Positions 1 through 7,444 of a DNA stretch of 64,000 nt are shown piece by piece (positions within the stretch are counted from its first letter, which is position 1; every line of letters begins with the position of its first letter). A program made the translations under genes and the position numbers. The notes below the pieces were generated by a model that did no database searches, was not told where the DNA came from, and saw only the letters and a program-made list of their open reading frames with translations. This DNA comes from Akkermansia sp. (GTDB lineage: Bacteria; Verrucomicrobiota; Verrucomicrobiia; Verrucomicrobiales; Akkermansiaceae), in contig JAFSEZ010000042.1 of NCBI GenBank assembly GCA_017435505.1, positions 62,001 to 126,000 of the forward strand, read 5' to 3'.

Positions 1-1
1 T

Positions 2-358
2 TTTCTGCAAAAACCGGGGAAAGATCCGGTTCTGGCAGACCTGATACGGGGGCTGGAAAACATCACCTACCCCACAGCGGTGGAACGCCTGTACCAAAAG
101 CGCTTGCTCGCTATCCTCCCCCAGATTGCACAAGGTGCTTCTGTCAACAGCATTATCCCCAACGCCAACGGCACCACCGCCCTGCACAATGCCTGCGGAC
201 TCAGCCATGCGGAAATTGTGCAGTGGCTTGTTGACCACGGGGCCGACACCACGCTCAAAACCGCGAAAGGAGCCGGCGTGGATGCTTGCGTGGGTGGTAA
301 AAATGCCAAAGCCATTCGCGCCATACTTCAAAGAAAAAAATCGCCAAATCATTTATAA
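2..358 (+). CDS. Ankyrin-repeat protein, 5' end outside the window
   Basis: The frame is open from base 2 with no stop before 358, so the gene begins outside the window; a GTG at 80 is internal rather than the start. The visible 118 residues contain one clear ankyrin unit (GTTALHNACGLSHAEIVQ, then WLVDHGAD) and a second, weaker one ending IRAILQR. Ankyrin repeats mediate protein-protein contacts; the partner and location cannot be told because the N-terminus, where a signal peptide would be, is missing. It lies 17 nt before the next exported protein on the same strand, which suggests co-transcription. Confidence 0.7.
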   Translation, partial: FLQKPGKDPVLADLIRGLENITYPTAVERLYQKRLLAILPQIAQGASVNSIIPNANGTTALHNACGLSHAEIVQWLVDHGADTTLKTAKGAGVDACVGGKNAKAIRAILQRKKSPNHL

Positions 359-375
359 CCGAAAGCTCATCAACC

Positions 376-1686
376 ATGACAATCAAATTAGCTCTCTCCA
401 TGATACCCTGGCTGGCTCTGAGTTTCAGTGCCACGGCATCTCCGCAAAAAGCCCCCCAACGTGATCTGGGGTATACGGAATACTACCTGAAAGAATTTGA
501 AGCGGAGGTAAAGCGAGCCCAAGGCAGCGCCAACACCATGTTCCGCAATAAGAATGAAGCGCTACGCCGCGTGCAAGCACTCATGCAAGCCTACCCGGAT
601 GACCCCGCCGTGCAGGCTCTTTACGCACGCACCCGTACGGCCCTCATGATGAGTAAGGGTAACTATAATCAGATTACCCCCGCCATGGTAGCCTACCTCA
701 ACAATGAAAAACAACTGCGAGAGAAATATGCCCAGCTTAGTGCGGCCAAATGGCAAGAACTTCTGCAGGGGCGGGAACTTCTCGCCCAAGTCTTCCCCAC
801 GGTAGACCCGCTCAAGAATACGCCGGAGACATCCCCCATCGATAAAACCATTGTATTGACGGATGTCAAGTACCCCGATAATCAATTTGTAGGCGGTTCC
901 GGTGAATACATTGTCGTAGGCAAACCCTCCACCGGGTTTTATTTCGTCAATATAAGCGGGCGCGAATGGCTCGGTCCGTACGAGGCTATCAAACGATTCC
1001 GGCGCGAGGTGGATGGCTCGCTGGGTGATAGCTTCAACTTCACCGTACTGGGAAAAATCACCGGTCCGGTCATGGAAATTCCCGGCACCCGCCGCACCAA
1101 TATGGCCTGGGGCTGGGTCGTTGAGCCGGAGGTGCTTTACATAGATGGTCGCATTGTAGCAACTTTCGATGCCCAACACGAGAAGAGTGGCACCTTTGTG
1201 GAGGAAGACAAGGTAGCCGGCATCAAGGAGGGCTGGTACACGGAGAAGGATGTGCCGGATAACGCAACGCCCGAACGCGTGATGGAAATCTTCTTAGCCT
1301 CCATCAAAGAGAAAAACTACCCCCTCTACCGCAAATGCATCAACCCAGAACGCTATAAGACAGAAACAGCAGAATCCCTCTTGCGTTACCATTGGGATTT
1401 GCACCAACAGCGTCTGCATGGCGAATATGTGCATGCCACCTTCAGCGACACCAAGATTACCGTTGCCAAGGGGCATGATGATAAAAACGACTTAGAAAAC
1501 TTCTTCCTGGATGACAGCCAACGCGCTCAGCTCACCAAAATGCAAGGTGAAAAGGTAGAGTATGCCACCATCCAAAGTCAGGCATTCGATGCCAACGGCA
1601 AACAAATCGGCGTCAAGCATGCGCATAAGCTTATCCGCAAAGGCAATGGCCGCTGGTACGTGGATTCGTATGAAATCCGCTTCTAA
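376..1686 (+). CDS. Exported protein of unknown function, 436 aa
   Basis: A typical Sec signal peptide is visible (MTIKLALSMIPWLALSFSA, likely cleaved near residue 21 after TAS), so the protein is exported. Residues about 40-120 look helical and charged. The middle (about 150-290) is rich in beta-prone sequence with many aromatic residues. The last 135 residues, beginning TPERVMEIFLASIKEKNY and ending GRWYVDSYEIRF, resemble in pattern the NTF2-like or lumazine-binding-like domains often found at the end of exported proteins; this is inference from pattern only. I do not recognise a family. It is followed after 30 nt by another exported protein on the same strand. Confidence 0.75.
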   Translation: MTIKLALSMIPWLALSFSATASPQKAPQRDLGYTEYYLKEFEAEVKRAQGSANTMFRNKNEALRRVQALMQAYPDDPAVQALYARTRTALMMSKGNYNQITPAMVAYLNNEKQLREKYAQLSAAKWQELLQGRELLAQVFPTVDPLKNTPETSPIDKTIVLTDVKYPDNQFVGGSGEYIVVGKPSTGFYFVNISGREWLGPYEAIKRFRREVDGSLGDSFNFTVLGKITGPVMEIPGTRRTNMAWGWVVEPEVLYIDGRIVATFDAQHEKSGTFVEEDKVAGIKEGWYTEKDVPDNATPERVMEIFLASIKEKNYPLYRKCINPERYKTETAESLLRYHWDLHQQRLHGEYVHATFSDTKITVAKGHDDKNDLENFFLDDSQRAQLTKMQGEKVEYATIQSQAFDANGKQIGVKHAHKLIRKGNGRWYVDSYEIRF

Positions 1687-1716
1687 TAATTTGAACTTTG
1701 ACACTTTTACTAAGAC

Positions 1717-3102
1717 ATGATGAAAAATGGATTTTTATGGGTATGGGCTCTTAGCGGCTTACTGATTCTCCCCCAAACTCAAGCTCAGCAGGGCTACGAT
1801 TTCACCGAGAACGAGGGCTACGATTTTTCGGAAAATGAAGGCTATGATTTTTCGGATGATGAAGAGGAAATAGCCGCGCAAAAAAAATCAGCGGATGATA
1901 AGCGTGCTTTACAATCTCTGCTCTACAATGGAGCGCAATATGCTCTTGCCTGCCGCAAGGCATACCAAGAAGAAATTGTATGGCCCGTTTCTGCATGCTG
2001 TGATGGCATTATAGGCTCCAACGACTTGGTGGAATGCACCAAGGATCCGGCACCTGCCGATTTGCATCGCGAAGCCATTTCCAAAATCACCGGCAAACAT
2101 CCCTTTGCTCCGGATGCCGGGCAATTCTTGGAGGGTATCTTATCCCGCACGACCTTACAACAGGCCAAGCCCAACCTGACTGCGCAACAATACGCAGAGA
2201 TTGACCACGTCATCTCTCGCTCTGAGAACCTCATGAAATGGTTTATGGGTTCCTTTGCCAAGGCCTGTGCCGTACACGACTACGATTTCCTGAAAGAAGT
2301 GCAGCGCGTGGTTCGCTTCAAAGAATACCTCAAATCTGCTAAAGTAGAGGAACTGGATGAAAAATACTACGCCATGATGCACGCATATACAGGAAGTTAT
2401 GTATCATCCCGAATCTATAACGCAGAACAACGTTTCTCTAACAACATCCGCGAAAACAGCGTAAGCTTCTTCCGCCATTTCCACAATTCCATTAGCCGCG
2501 CAGAACGAGAACAATGGATTTCCTTCATCGTTTTGGGGGGCTCCAGTCGCTCCTCCTATTTAGGCCCGGAGTTTGGTATCAATGCCAGATTTGAGCACAG
2601 CAAAGTGGATGATCCCTATATGTACTACGATATCAGCGGCACCCGCGTCATTCCGGCCGGTACAAACGCCGCTACTCTGCTTGCCAGTTACATGCACTAC
2701 TTTGATTTCTGGACAGATTCCCGCATCACGGCAACGATGGATTTGGGAGACAAAACAGGCAATATCGTCCGCATAGCCAGCAATGAATTCTTGAGCAGGC
2801 TCGATAAAATGGCCGATGAAATCGTCATCCGGGAAGACGCAGATTTCAAACACACTATCAGAAACAGCGCCCTGTACGCTCTCAACAAATTGACGACATT
2901 GGATGATGAACTATCCAACTTCCTGCCATACTTGGAAGAGAACTCCAAATTCCTGAAAAATCGCCGCAAAACCAACAGCAAGGGCACCCTCGCAAATCAA
3001 ATTCAAGTGCGCGCAGAGGAAGCAAGCCGTCTCCTTGACCACATGATGAAAATAGCCGGCCAACACGTACCGGCCAGCGCACCGGAGCGCCAAGTTGATT
3101 AA
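1717..3102 (+). CDS. Exported protein with N-terminal GYDF repeats, 461 aa
   Basis: The signal peptide is MMKNGFLWVWALSGLLILPQ with a likely AxA cleavage at TQA-Q. Immediately after cleavage come three tandem copies of an acidic octapeptide, GYDF(T/S)(E/D)(N/D)E, at residues 26-49, then an acidic and lysine-rich linker. The rest is largely helical, with Cys pairs around ACCDGIIGSNDLVEC (residues about 88-102). No known catalytic motif was found. The repeat at the mature N-terminus could be a flexible spacer or a binding or maturation tag. Neighbours are exported proteins of equally unknown role, so an envelope function is the most one can say. Confidence 0.75.
   Translation: MMKNGFLWVWALSGLLILPQTQAQQGYDFTENEGYDFSENEGYDFSDDEEEIAAQKKSADDKRALQSLLYNGAQYALACRKAYQEEIVWPVSACCDGIIGSNDLVECTKDPAPADLHREAISKITGKHPFAPDAGQFLEGILSRTTLQQAKPNLTAQQYAEIDHVISRSENLMKWFMGSFAKACAVHDYDFLKEVQRVVRFKEYLKSAKVEELDEKYYAMMHAYTGSYVSSRIYNAEQRFSNNIRENSVSFFRHFHNSISRAEREQWISFIVLGGSSRSSYLGPEFGINARFEHSKVDDPYMYYDISGTRVIPAGTNAATLLASYMHYFDFWTDSRITATMDLGDKTGNIVRIASNEFLSRLDKMADEIVIREDADFKHTIRNSALYALNKLTTLDDELSNFLPYLEENSKFLKNRRKTNSKGTLANQIQVRAEEASRLLDHMMKIAGQHVPASAPERQVD
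1792..1863 (+). repeat. Three tandem 24-bp coding repeats (GYDF octapeptide)
   Basis: Three consecutive 24-bp units encode GYDFTENE, GYDFSENE and GYDFSDDE, placed directly after the predicted signal-peptide cleavage site of the 1717-3102 gene. The units differ at synonymous and a few non-synonymous positions, so the repeat has had time to diverge and is not a fresh slippage product. Confidence 0.8.
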
Positions 3103-3119
3103 AAACCACCCCCGACCAC

Positions 3120-3488
3120 ATGAAACGCATCTGCATAGCGGTATTGTTTGCCGGACTGACGCTGATACTCAACTCCTGTGGGTTGTACTATGGCCTTACC
3201 GGCTACAACAAGGGCTTTGGTGATGCCGGTGGCTACTATGCCGGGCATTATGATGATGCGGGCATCCCCATCTATGGCCATGAAAAGGGGCTCCCCGTGT
3301 ACGGCTACACCCCTGCCGGGCTCCCGGTACATGCGCTCAACCAACTGTATGCCGGTTGCTATGTTCCCAACTGGGGAGCGGTCTCCTCTCTTTACCCACA
3401 TGGGGTGCGTTTGTCTTCCAATCCTCCGCGTATGCTTGATTCTTCAAACTCCGGGAGTCCCGGCCCCCACAATGGCAATGACTACTGA
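3120..3488 (+). CDS. Small Gly/Tyr-rich lipoprotein, 122 aa
   Basis: The N-terminus MKRICIAVLFAGLTLILNSCG has a positively charged start, a hydrophobic stretch and a lipobox (LNSC, Cys 20), so it should be a lipid-anchored envelope protein. The mature part is rich in Gly, Tyr and Pro, with irregular repeats such as GYYAGHYDDAGIPIYGHEKG and LPVYGYTPAGLPVHA, and shows no enzyme motif. It begins 17 nt after the preceding exported protein and 14 nt before the DUF4236 gene, so the set from 376 to 3763 looks like one transcription unit. Function unknown. Confidence 0.7.
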   Translation: MKRICIAVLFAGLTLILNSCGLYYGLTGYNKGFGDAGGYYAGHYDDAGIPIYGHEKGLPVYGYTPAGLPVHALNQLYAGCYVPNWGAVSSLYPHGVRLSSNPPRMLDSSNSGSPGPHNGNDY

Positions 3489-3502
3489 CATCTGACCCCA
3501 CC

Positions 3503-3763
3503 ATGACACAACGACGCAGAAGCAACTACAACCACCGCTCACCACAGTATACACGCATTCCGATTATCCCGGGGATTCTCTATCTTAATCTTAGCCGCAG
3601 CGGGGTGTCGCTCAGCTTCGGCAAGAGTGGGGTGGGGCGCGCAACCGTGAGCAAAAGCGGTGTGCGGCTCAACAAGAGCATCGGCGGCTTCAGTATCGGC
3701 AAGAGTTTCAGTTTCGGCAAACTCGGCAAGCTTTTGGGCGGAAAGTCCAAGCGCGATGAATGA
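3503..3763 (+). CDS. DUF4236-like small protein, 86 aa
   Basis: The segment ILYLNLSRSGVSLSFGKSGV, followed by a run of Gly/Ser/Lys-rich beta-type repeats (SKSGVRLNKSIGGFSIGKSF), matches the pattern of the DUF4236 domain (RLNLSKSGVSLSFG...), a short bacterial domain of unknown function. There is no signal peptide and the N-terminus is very basic. It is the last gene of the plus-strand set beginning before the window and is followed by an inverted repeat that separates it from convergent osmC. Confidence 0.7.
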   Translation: MTQRRRSNYNHRSPQYTRIPIIPGILYLNLSRSGVSLSFGKSGVGRATVSKSGVRLNKSIGGFSIGKSFSFGKLGKLLGGKSKRDE

Positions 3764-3769
3764 GCAACA

Positions 3770-3795
3770 GGCGAGATAGCCGTGGCTATCTCGCC
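3770..3795. terminator. Inverted repeat between convergent genes, probable terminator
   Basis: A 12-bp perfect stem, GGCGAGATAGCC / GGCTATCTCGCC, with a 2-nt gap sits between the DUF4236 gene (+) and osmC (-), where transcripts of both strands should end. Neither side has a long T tract, so termination efficiency is uncertain. Confidence 0.5.
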
Positions 3796-3824
3796 CGATA
3801 TTCAAAAATCCGGGGGAATTAAGC

Positions 3825-4232
3825 TTACTCAGCCCAATTCCAGGTGATGTTCTTGGCCACGGTGGGCACAATAGCTGCCCCGACGGGACAATTTTTCACA
3901 GCGGCTTCCAACACGGCGCGTTCTGCCGGGGTGGTGGGGTGCGGCACGGTGATGCAGAAGTTCAACGCAGTGATACCGCTCTTTCCTTCCTCATACCCGG
4001 CGGCAATGGTTATACCCTCGGTTTTCAACTCGCGGCGGGCTCCCATGAATGCCATCATGCTGGCCATACACGATGCCACGGCAGCGGCCAACATCTGCGC
4101 GGGCGTGGGCTGCTCGCCCAGTCCTCCCAAGGCGCTGCCTACATCGGTGATAAATGTAGCCTGTCCCTGCGGAAATTGGGTGGCGCAGCGCATGTTTCCC
4201 CGGTGCTCGGTAGTGGATGTGTAGTTGCTCAT
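3825..4232 (-). CDS. OsmC/Ohr-family peroxiredoxin-like protein
   Basis: The 135-aa protein has the family pattern: two conserved cysteines, Cys55 in AAAVASCMASMM and Cys115 in VKNCPVGAA, in the places where OsmC/Ohr proteins carry the redox pair that reduces organic hydroperoxides with a lipoyl or thiol partner. Length agrees with the family (about 130-145). It is cytoplasmic and single-gene, with its own promoter at 4272-4300 and a Shine-Dalgarno-like AAAGGAAA 7-8 nt before the ATG. Whether it belongs to OsmC proper or the YhfA/OsmC-like branch cannot be settled by eye. Confidence 0.85.
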   Translation of the reverse strand: MSNYTSTTEHRGNMRCATQFPQGQATFITDVGSALGGLGEQPTPAQMLAAAVASCMASMMAFMGARRELKTEGITIAAGYEEGKSGITALNFCITVPHPTTPAERAVLEAAVKNCPVGAAIVPTVAKNITWNWAE

Positions 4233-4271
4233 TTCTGTGTTTCCTTTCTGGTTATTGTTTGGAATGCTTCT

Positions 4272-4300
4272 AAATTAGCAAAATCGAACGCACCTGTCAA
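4272..4300 (-). promoter_or_regulatory. Promoter of osmC-like gene
   Basis: On the minus strand TTGACA is followed by a 17-nt spacer and TAATTT, about 40 nt before the OsmC start codon. It closely matches the sigma-70 consensus. Confidence 0.7.
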
Positions 4301-4340
4301 CACTAATTTCTACAATTTTTAAAGGAAATGCGAAATTTAT

Positions 4341-4370
4341 TTTACAATGAGGGAAAGAATATGGTAGATT
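4341..4370 (+). promoter_or_regulatory. Possible promoter of GH123-like gene
   Basis: TTTACA, an 18-nt spacer and TAGATT end 6 nt before the ATG at 4377. A start of transcription at the usual distance would fall on or next to the start codon, giving a leaderless message. Confidence 0.45.
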
Positions 4371-4376
4371 AGGGCG

Positions 4377-6107
4377 ATGATGATACGGAAGATTTGGGGA
4401 ATAACAGTACTGGCAGTCGCCATGAATGCACAGGAACTACAAGCACAGGATTTGGGCGATAGGCACCCGCTCTACGATGCGGCAAGCCCGCGCCAAGCCG
4501 GCAAAACAACCGCCGCGACGCGGTTGCGCATCGTCCCGGCAGCGGAGATGCGAGTAGAAGCAGGAGCCCCTGCCCCCGGCAGTGCAGAAGACAAACCGGA
4601 TACCCTGCGCATGAGTGCGTGGCGCGGCGAGCGATGCAGCGGGCAGCTTGTCATTTCTGCGGATGGAGGGGAAGCCAGCATCAGCGTGAGCAGCACCACG
4701 CTGCGCCAAGGAGACAAGGAAATACCCGCCACCGTGCGCATGGTACGCTATGTGCAGGCAGGCAAGACCCGCACGGCAGATATCATAGGGCATGAGACTC
4801 AATGCAACACCCCGGCAGGTATTTGCCGCGCCGTGTGGTATGAAGTGAATGTGCCGCAGGACGCAGAGCCCGGTGTGTACCAAGGGAGCGTCACCGCCAC
4901 GGCACCGGGCTGCGAATCTGCCCGGCAGGATATTGAGATTCAGGTAGAGCAAGCATGCCTTCCCAAGCCACAGGATTGGAAAATGCACCTGGATTTGTGG
5001 CAATACCCGTACGCCGTGGCGCGCTGGCACGATGTGGAGCCGTGGTCGGCCGAGCATTTTGCGCTGATGCGCCCGCTCATGAAGCGCTTGGCAGAAGCCG
5101 GGCAAAAATGCATCACCTGCACCTTGCTGGATGAAGCATGGAATGCCCAAACCTACGATTGGTATCCCTCCATGGTACGCTGGGTTCGCGGCAAAGATGG
5201 GGTAATGCGCTACGACTACGCGGTACTGGATAAGTGGATTCATTTCATGCACGATGAGGTCGGCATTCGCGGACAAATCAGCTGCTATTCTATGTTACCC
5301 TGGCACCTCAAGATTCAGTATTTTGATGAAGCAACAGGGCAAACGGCCTACCTGGAGGCCACACCCGGTAAAGCTGCGTTTGAGGAGCTGTGGGCTCCTT
5401 TCCTGCGGAATTTTCACCGCCACATGCAGAAAAAAGGCTGGGCAGAGAAGACCTGCATCTCCATTGATGAACGTCCCGATTACATGGTACGCGAAGCCAT
5501 GCGTCTCGTGCAGGAAAACGCCCCCTCTTTCCACATCGCCTCTGCGGTAGACAAGCCATCTGCCCTCACCGATGAGGTCTACAGCATCTCCCCGGTCATT
5601 ACCCACGCCGGATCCGCCTTGGGCGATATGCTGCGCCAGCGCAAAGCTGCCGGCAAAATCACCACGTTCTATGTGTGTCTGCACCCCCGCGTGCCCAATA
5701 CCTTCACCACCTCCGCCCCCGCAGAAGCCGAATGGCTGGGATTTTTTGCCGCAGCCAATCACTTGGATGGCTTCCTGCGCTGGGCTTACAACGCCTGGAA
5801 TCGCAACCCCATGCAATGCACCGATTTCGGCAATTGGCCCACAGGCGATTGCTTCCTCGTATACCCCGGCAACCGCAGCTCCATTCGCTTTGAACGCCTG
5901 CGCGATGGCATTGAAGAATACGAAAAAATAGCACTGCTCCGCGCCCGCGCAGAAGAATCCCCCCAAGCCGCAGCAGCTATCGAGCGCATGAATGCCCACT
6001 TGGCCGCCATCTTCACCGTAGAGCGCAGCACTTGCATGCAGCACGCGCAGGATGTGGCCCGGGCTCGCAGCATCATTGCAGATACGCTCCGTGCCCTTTC
6101 CAAATGA
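4377..6107 (+). CDS. GH123-family (DUF4091) glycoside hydrolase, putative beta-N-acetylgalactosaminidase
   Basis: The 576-aa protein has an N-terminal signal-like segment (MMIRKIWGITVLAVAMNAQELQAQ), a beta-rich domain (about 70-190) and a C-terminal TIM-barrel-like region. The Asp-Glu pair in CISIDERPDYM (D364-E365) lies where GH123 enzymes carry the substrate-assisted catalytic pair. The C-terminal RFERLRDGIEEYEKIALLR is typical of DUF4091. Characterised GH123 members release beta-linked GalNAc from glycosphingolipid-type glycans; exact substrate here is inferred. Exported and probably periplasmic or surface-located. The gene stands alone after a divergent osmC and fits the glycan-degrading theme of the window. 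Confidence 0.8.
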   Translation: MMIRKIWGITVLAVAMNAQELQAQDLGDRHPLYDAASPRQAGKTTAATRLRIVPAAEMRVEAGAPAPGSAEDKPDTLRMSAWRGERCSGQLVISADGGEASISVSSTTLRQGDKEIPATVRMVRYVQAGKTRTADIIGHETQCNTPAGICRAVWYEVNVPQDAEPGVYQGSVTATAPGCESARQDIEIQVEQACLPKPQDWKMHLDLWQYPYAVARWHDVEPWSAEHFALMRPLMKRLAEAGQKCITCTLLDEAWNAQTYDWYPSMVRWVRGKDGVMRYDYAVLDKWIHFMHDEVGIRGQISCYSMLPWHLKIQYFDEATGQTAYLEATPGKAAFEELWAPFLRNFHRHMQKKGWAEKTCISIDERPDYMVREAMRLVQENAPSFHIASAVDKPSALTDEVYSISPVITHAGSALGDMLRQRKAAGKITTFYVCLHPRVPNTFTTSAPAEAEWLGFFAAANHLDGFLRWAYNAWNRNPMQCTDFGNWPTGDCFLVYPGNRSSIRFERLRDGIEEYEKIALLRARAEESPQAAAAIERMNAHLAAIFTVERSTCMQHAQDVARARSIIADTLRALSK

Positions 6108-6260
6108 ATCCTTCCCATTTGCTAGAGTCCCCTCTACAATCCCCACCAAAATCATGTACTAATACATCAATTTTCTTTACATATCAACCGGTATATGCTA
6201 AAGCAGAGATGACGTATATACCGAATCACGTCGCCTGAAATTGAACCCTTACCTCACACT

Positions 6261-6824
6261 ATGAATAAGTATACCTACATGGCTCTGGCACTGGCTCCCA
6301 TGGTCTGCATGACTGTGCAAGCCTCTCCCGAAGTAACAGCTCAAGACACCATCAAGACCGCGCTCACCCAGCTGACTGCCCGTCTCGATGGCGCACAAGA
6401 CAAGGATTTACCCGCTCTGATTTCCGAGCTGGATGCCCAGCTTTCTGCCAGCACCCCCGCCATTGTGCAAGCGCTGGAGCCGCTCACCAACGAGCAGCGT
6501 TTAGGCGTCATTCAAGGTCTCATGTCTGCGCCGGAACTGAATGCCCTGGTGGCCGCAGCCGCACCGCTGAGCGAAGGCAAAGCTGCAGCAGCACTCATGC
6601 CCACCATCACCGGTGAAGCCGACCCCACCGAACTTTCCTCCGTCCTTCCTTTCAAGACAAAGCTGCAGGTGATTGACATTGCTGCCAACCTGCTCAAGAT
6701 ATGCATTGGATTGGGCATTGATAGCCCGGCTGTACACGGCATGTTCATGTCTGCTGACGATGATGACATGGGCGAAGATGCCCCCTGCGAGTCCGGCACG
6801 ATCGAAGACCCCTGCGAGGAGTAA
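6261..6824 (+). CDS. Exported helical protein with acidic Cys-containing tail, 187 aa
   Basis: The signal peptide MNKYTYMALALAPMVCMTVQAS is followed by an Ala/Leu-rich helical region (about 25-150) and a strongly acidic tail, SADDDDMGEDAPCESG, with two cysteines separated by nine residues. No homologous family is recognised. It is preceded by a 152-nt A+T-rich gap and followed by a strong terminator, so it is probably a single-gene transcript. Periplasmic or secreted location is inferred from the signal peptide. Confidence 0.7.
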   Translation: MNKYTYMALALAPMVCMTVQASPEVTAQDTIKTALTQLTARLDGAQDKDLPALISELDAQLSASTPAIVQALEPLTNEQRLGVIQGLMSAPELNALVAAAAPLSEGKAAAALMPTITGEADPTELSSVLPFKTKLQVIDIAANLLKICIGLGIDSPAVHGMFMSADDDDMGEDAPCESGTIEDPCEE

Positions 6825-6845
6825 ACTCGTACCCACCCATTACCC

Positions 6846-6883
6846 GCACCGCCTATCGTTTGCAATCAAGGGATAGGCGGTGC
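6846..6883 (+). terminator. Rho-independent terminator
   Basis: A perfect 12-bp stem, GCACCGCCTATC / GATAGGCGGTGC, with a 14-nt loop is followed by TTCTTGTTCT, 22 nt after the stop of the 6261-6824 gene. Confidence 0.7.
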
Positions 6884-6912
6884 TTCTTGTTCTACAAGCT
6901 TCTGATTTGTCC

Positions 6913-7401
6913 ATGAAAATCCCTTCTTCAGCTGCATGGGTACTGATAGCCACCCTTCTTACCCCCGCATGCAGTACAAGTGCGTCTCCCGGCGCAAGCT
7001 CCACCGCACCGGCCACACTGGCCAAGACTTGCTTGGAGCTACACTTCGCCGATGACACGGTAGCCTCAGCGCCCATGCTCATCCAATTCCCGACCTATAC
7101 CGGGTCGTTTGCCGCGCTTCCCGAAACGCAAGCCGCCGCCACCTCTCAGTATGATGCACCCATGCCCCTGAACATTGCTTACACCCCCACCACACAGGGG
7201 AGAGCCATCATCTCGCTGCAAAATTACAACACCGAGGCCACCCTCACCCTGTACTTCACCACCCCTCACTCCGGCCAAGCTCAGCTTAGCTGGAAGAAAC
7301 AAGGCGCCGCGCCCTTTACCGCAAGCGCCATGTTCCGCCTCAAAGACTCACCCGCCGAGCGGGTGCGCCTCGTCTTGCCTGCATTCTCCACCGGCAAGTA
7401 A
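6913..7401 (+). CDS. Putative lipoprotein, 162 aa
   Basis: I take the ATG at 6913, which gives MKIPSSAAWVLIATLLTPAC with a lipobox (LTPAC), rather than the earlier in-frame start at 6880 that lies at the edge of the upstream terminator. The mature protein is Thr/Ala-rich and beta-prone (LNIAYTPTTQGRAIISLQNY, TLTLYFTTPHSGQAQLSWKK), compatible with a small beta-sandwich in the envelope. No family recognised. A hairpin at 7417-7444 ends the gene inside the 3' end of the convergent M60 gene. Confidence 0.6.
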   Translation: MKIPSSAAWVLIATLLTPACSTSASPGASSTAPATLAKTCLELHFADDTVASAPMLIQFPTYTGSFAALPETQAAATSQYDAPMPLNIAYTPTTQGRAIISLQNYNTEATLTLYFTTPHSGQAQLSWKKQGAAPFTASAMFRLKDSPAERVRLVLPAFSTGK

Positions 7402-7416
7402 GCAAAAGCCCCCGGC

Positions 7417-7444
7417 ATGCGCATCATTCCACCATGATGCGCAT
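7417..7444 (+). terminator. Terminator overlapping the 3' end of the convergent peptidase gene
   Basis: An 11-bp perfect stem, ATGCGCATCAT / ATGATGCGCAT, with a 6-nt loop is followed by TTCTTTATCC on the plus strand. It ends the lipoprotein gene while also coding for the last residues of the M60 protein on the minus strand. Confidence 0.6.
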
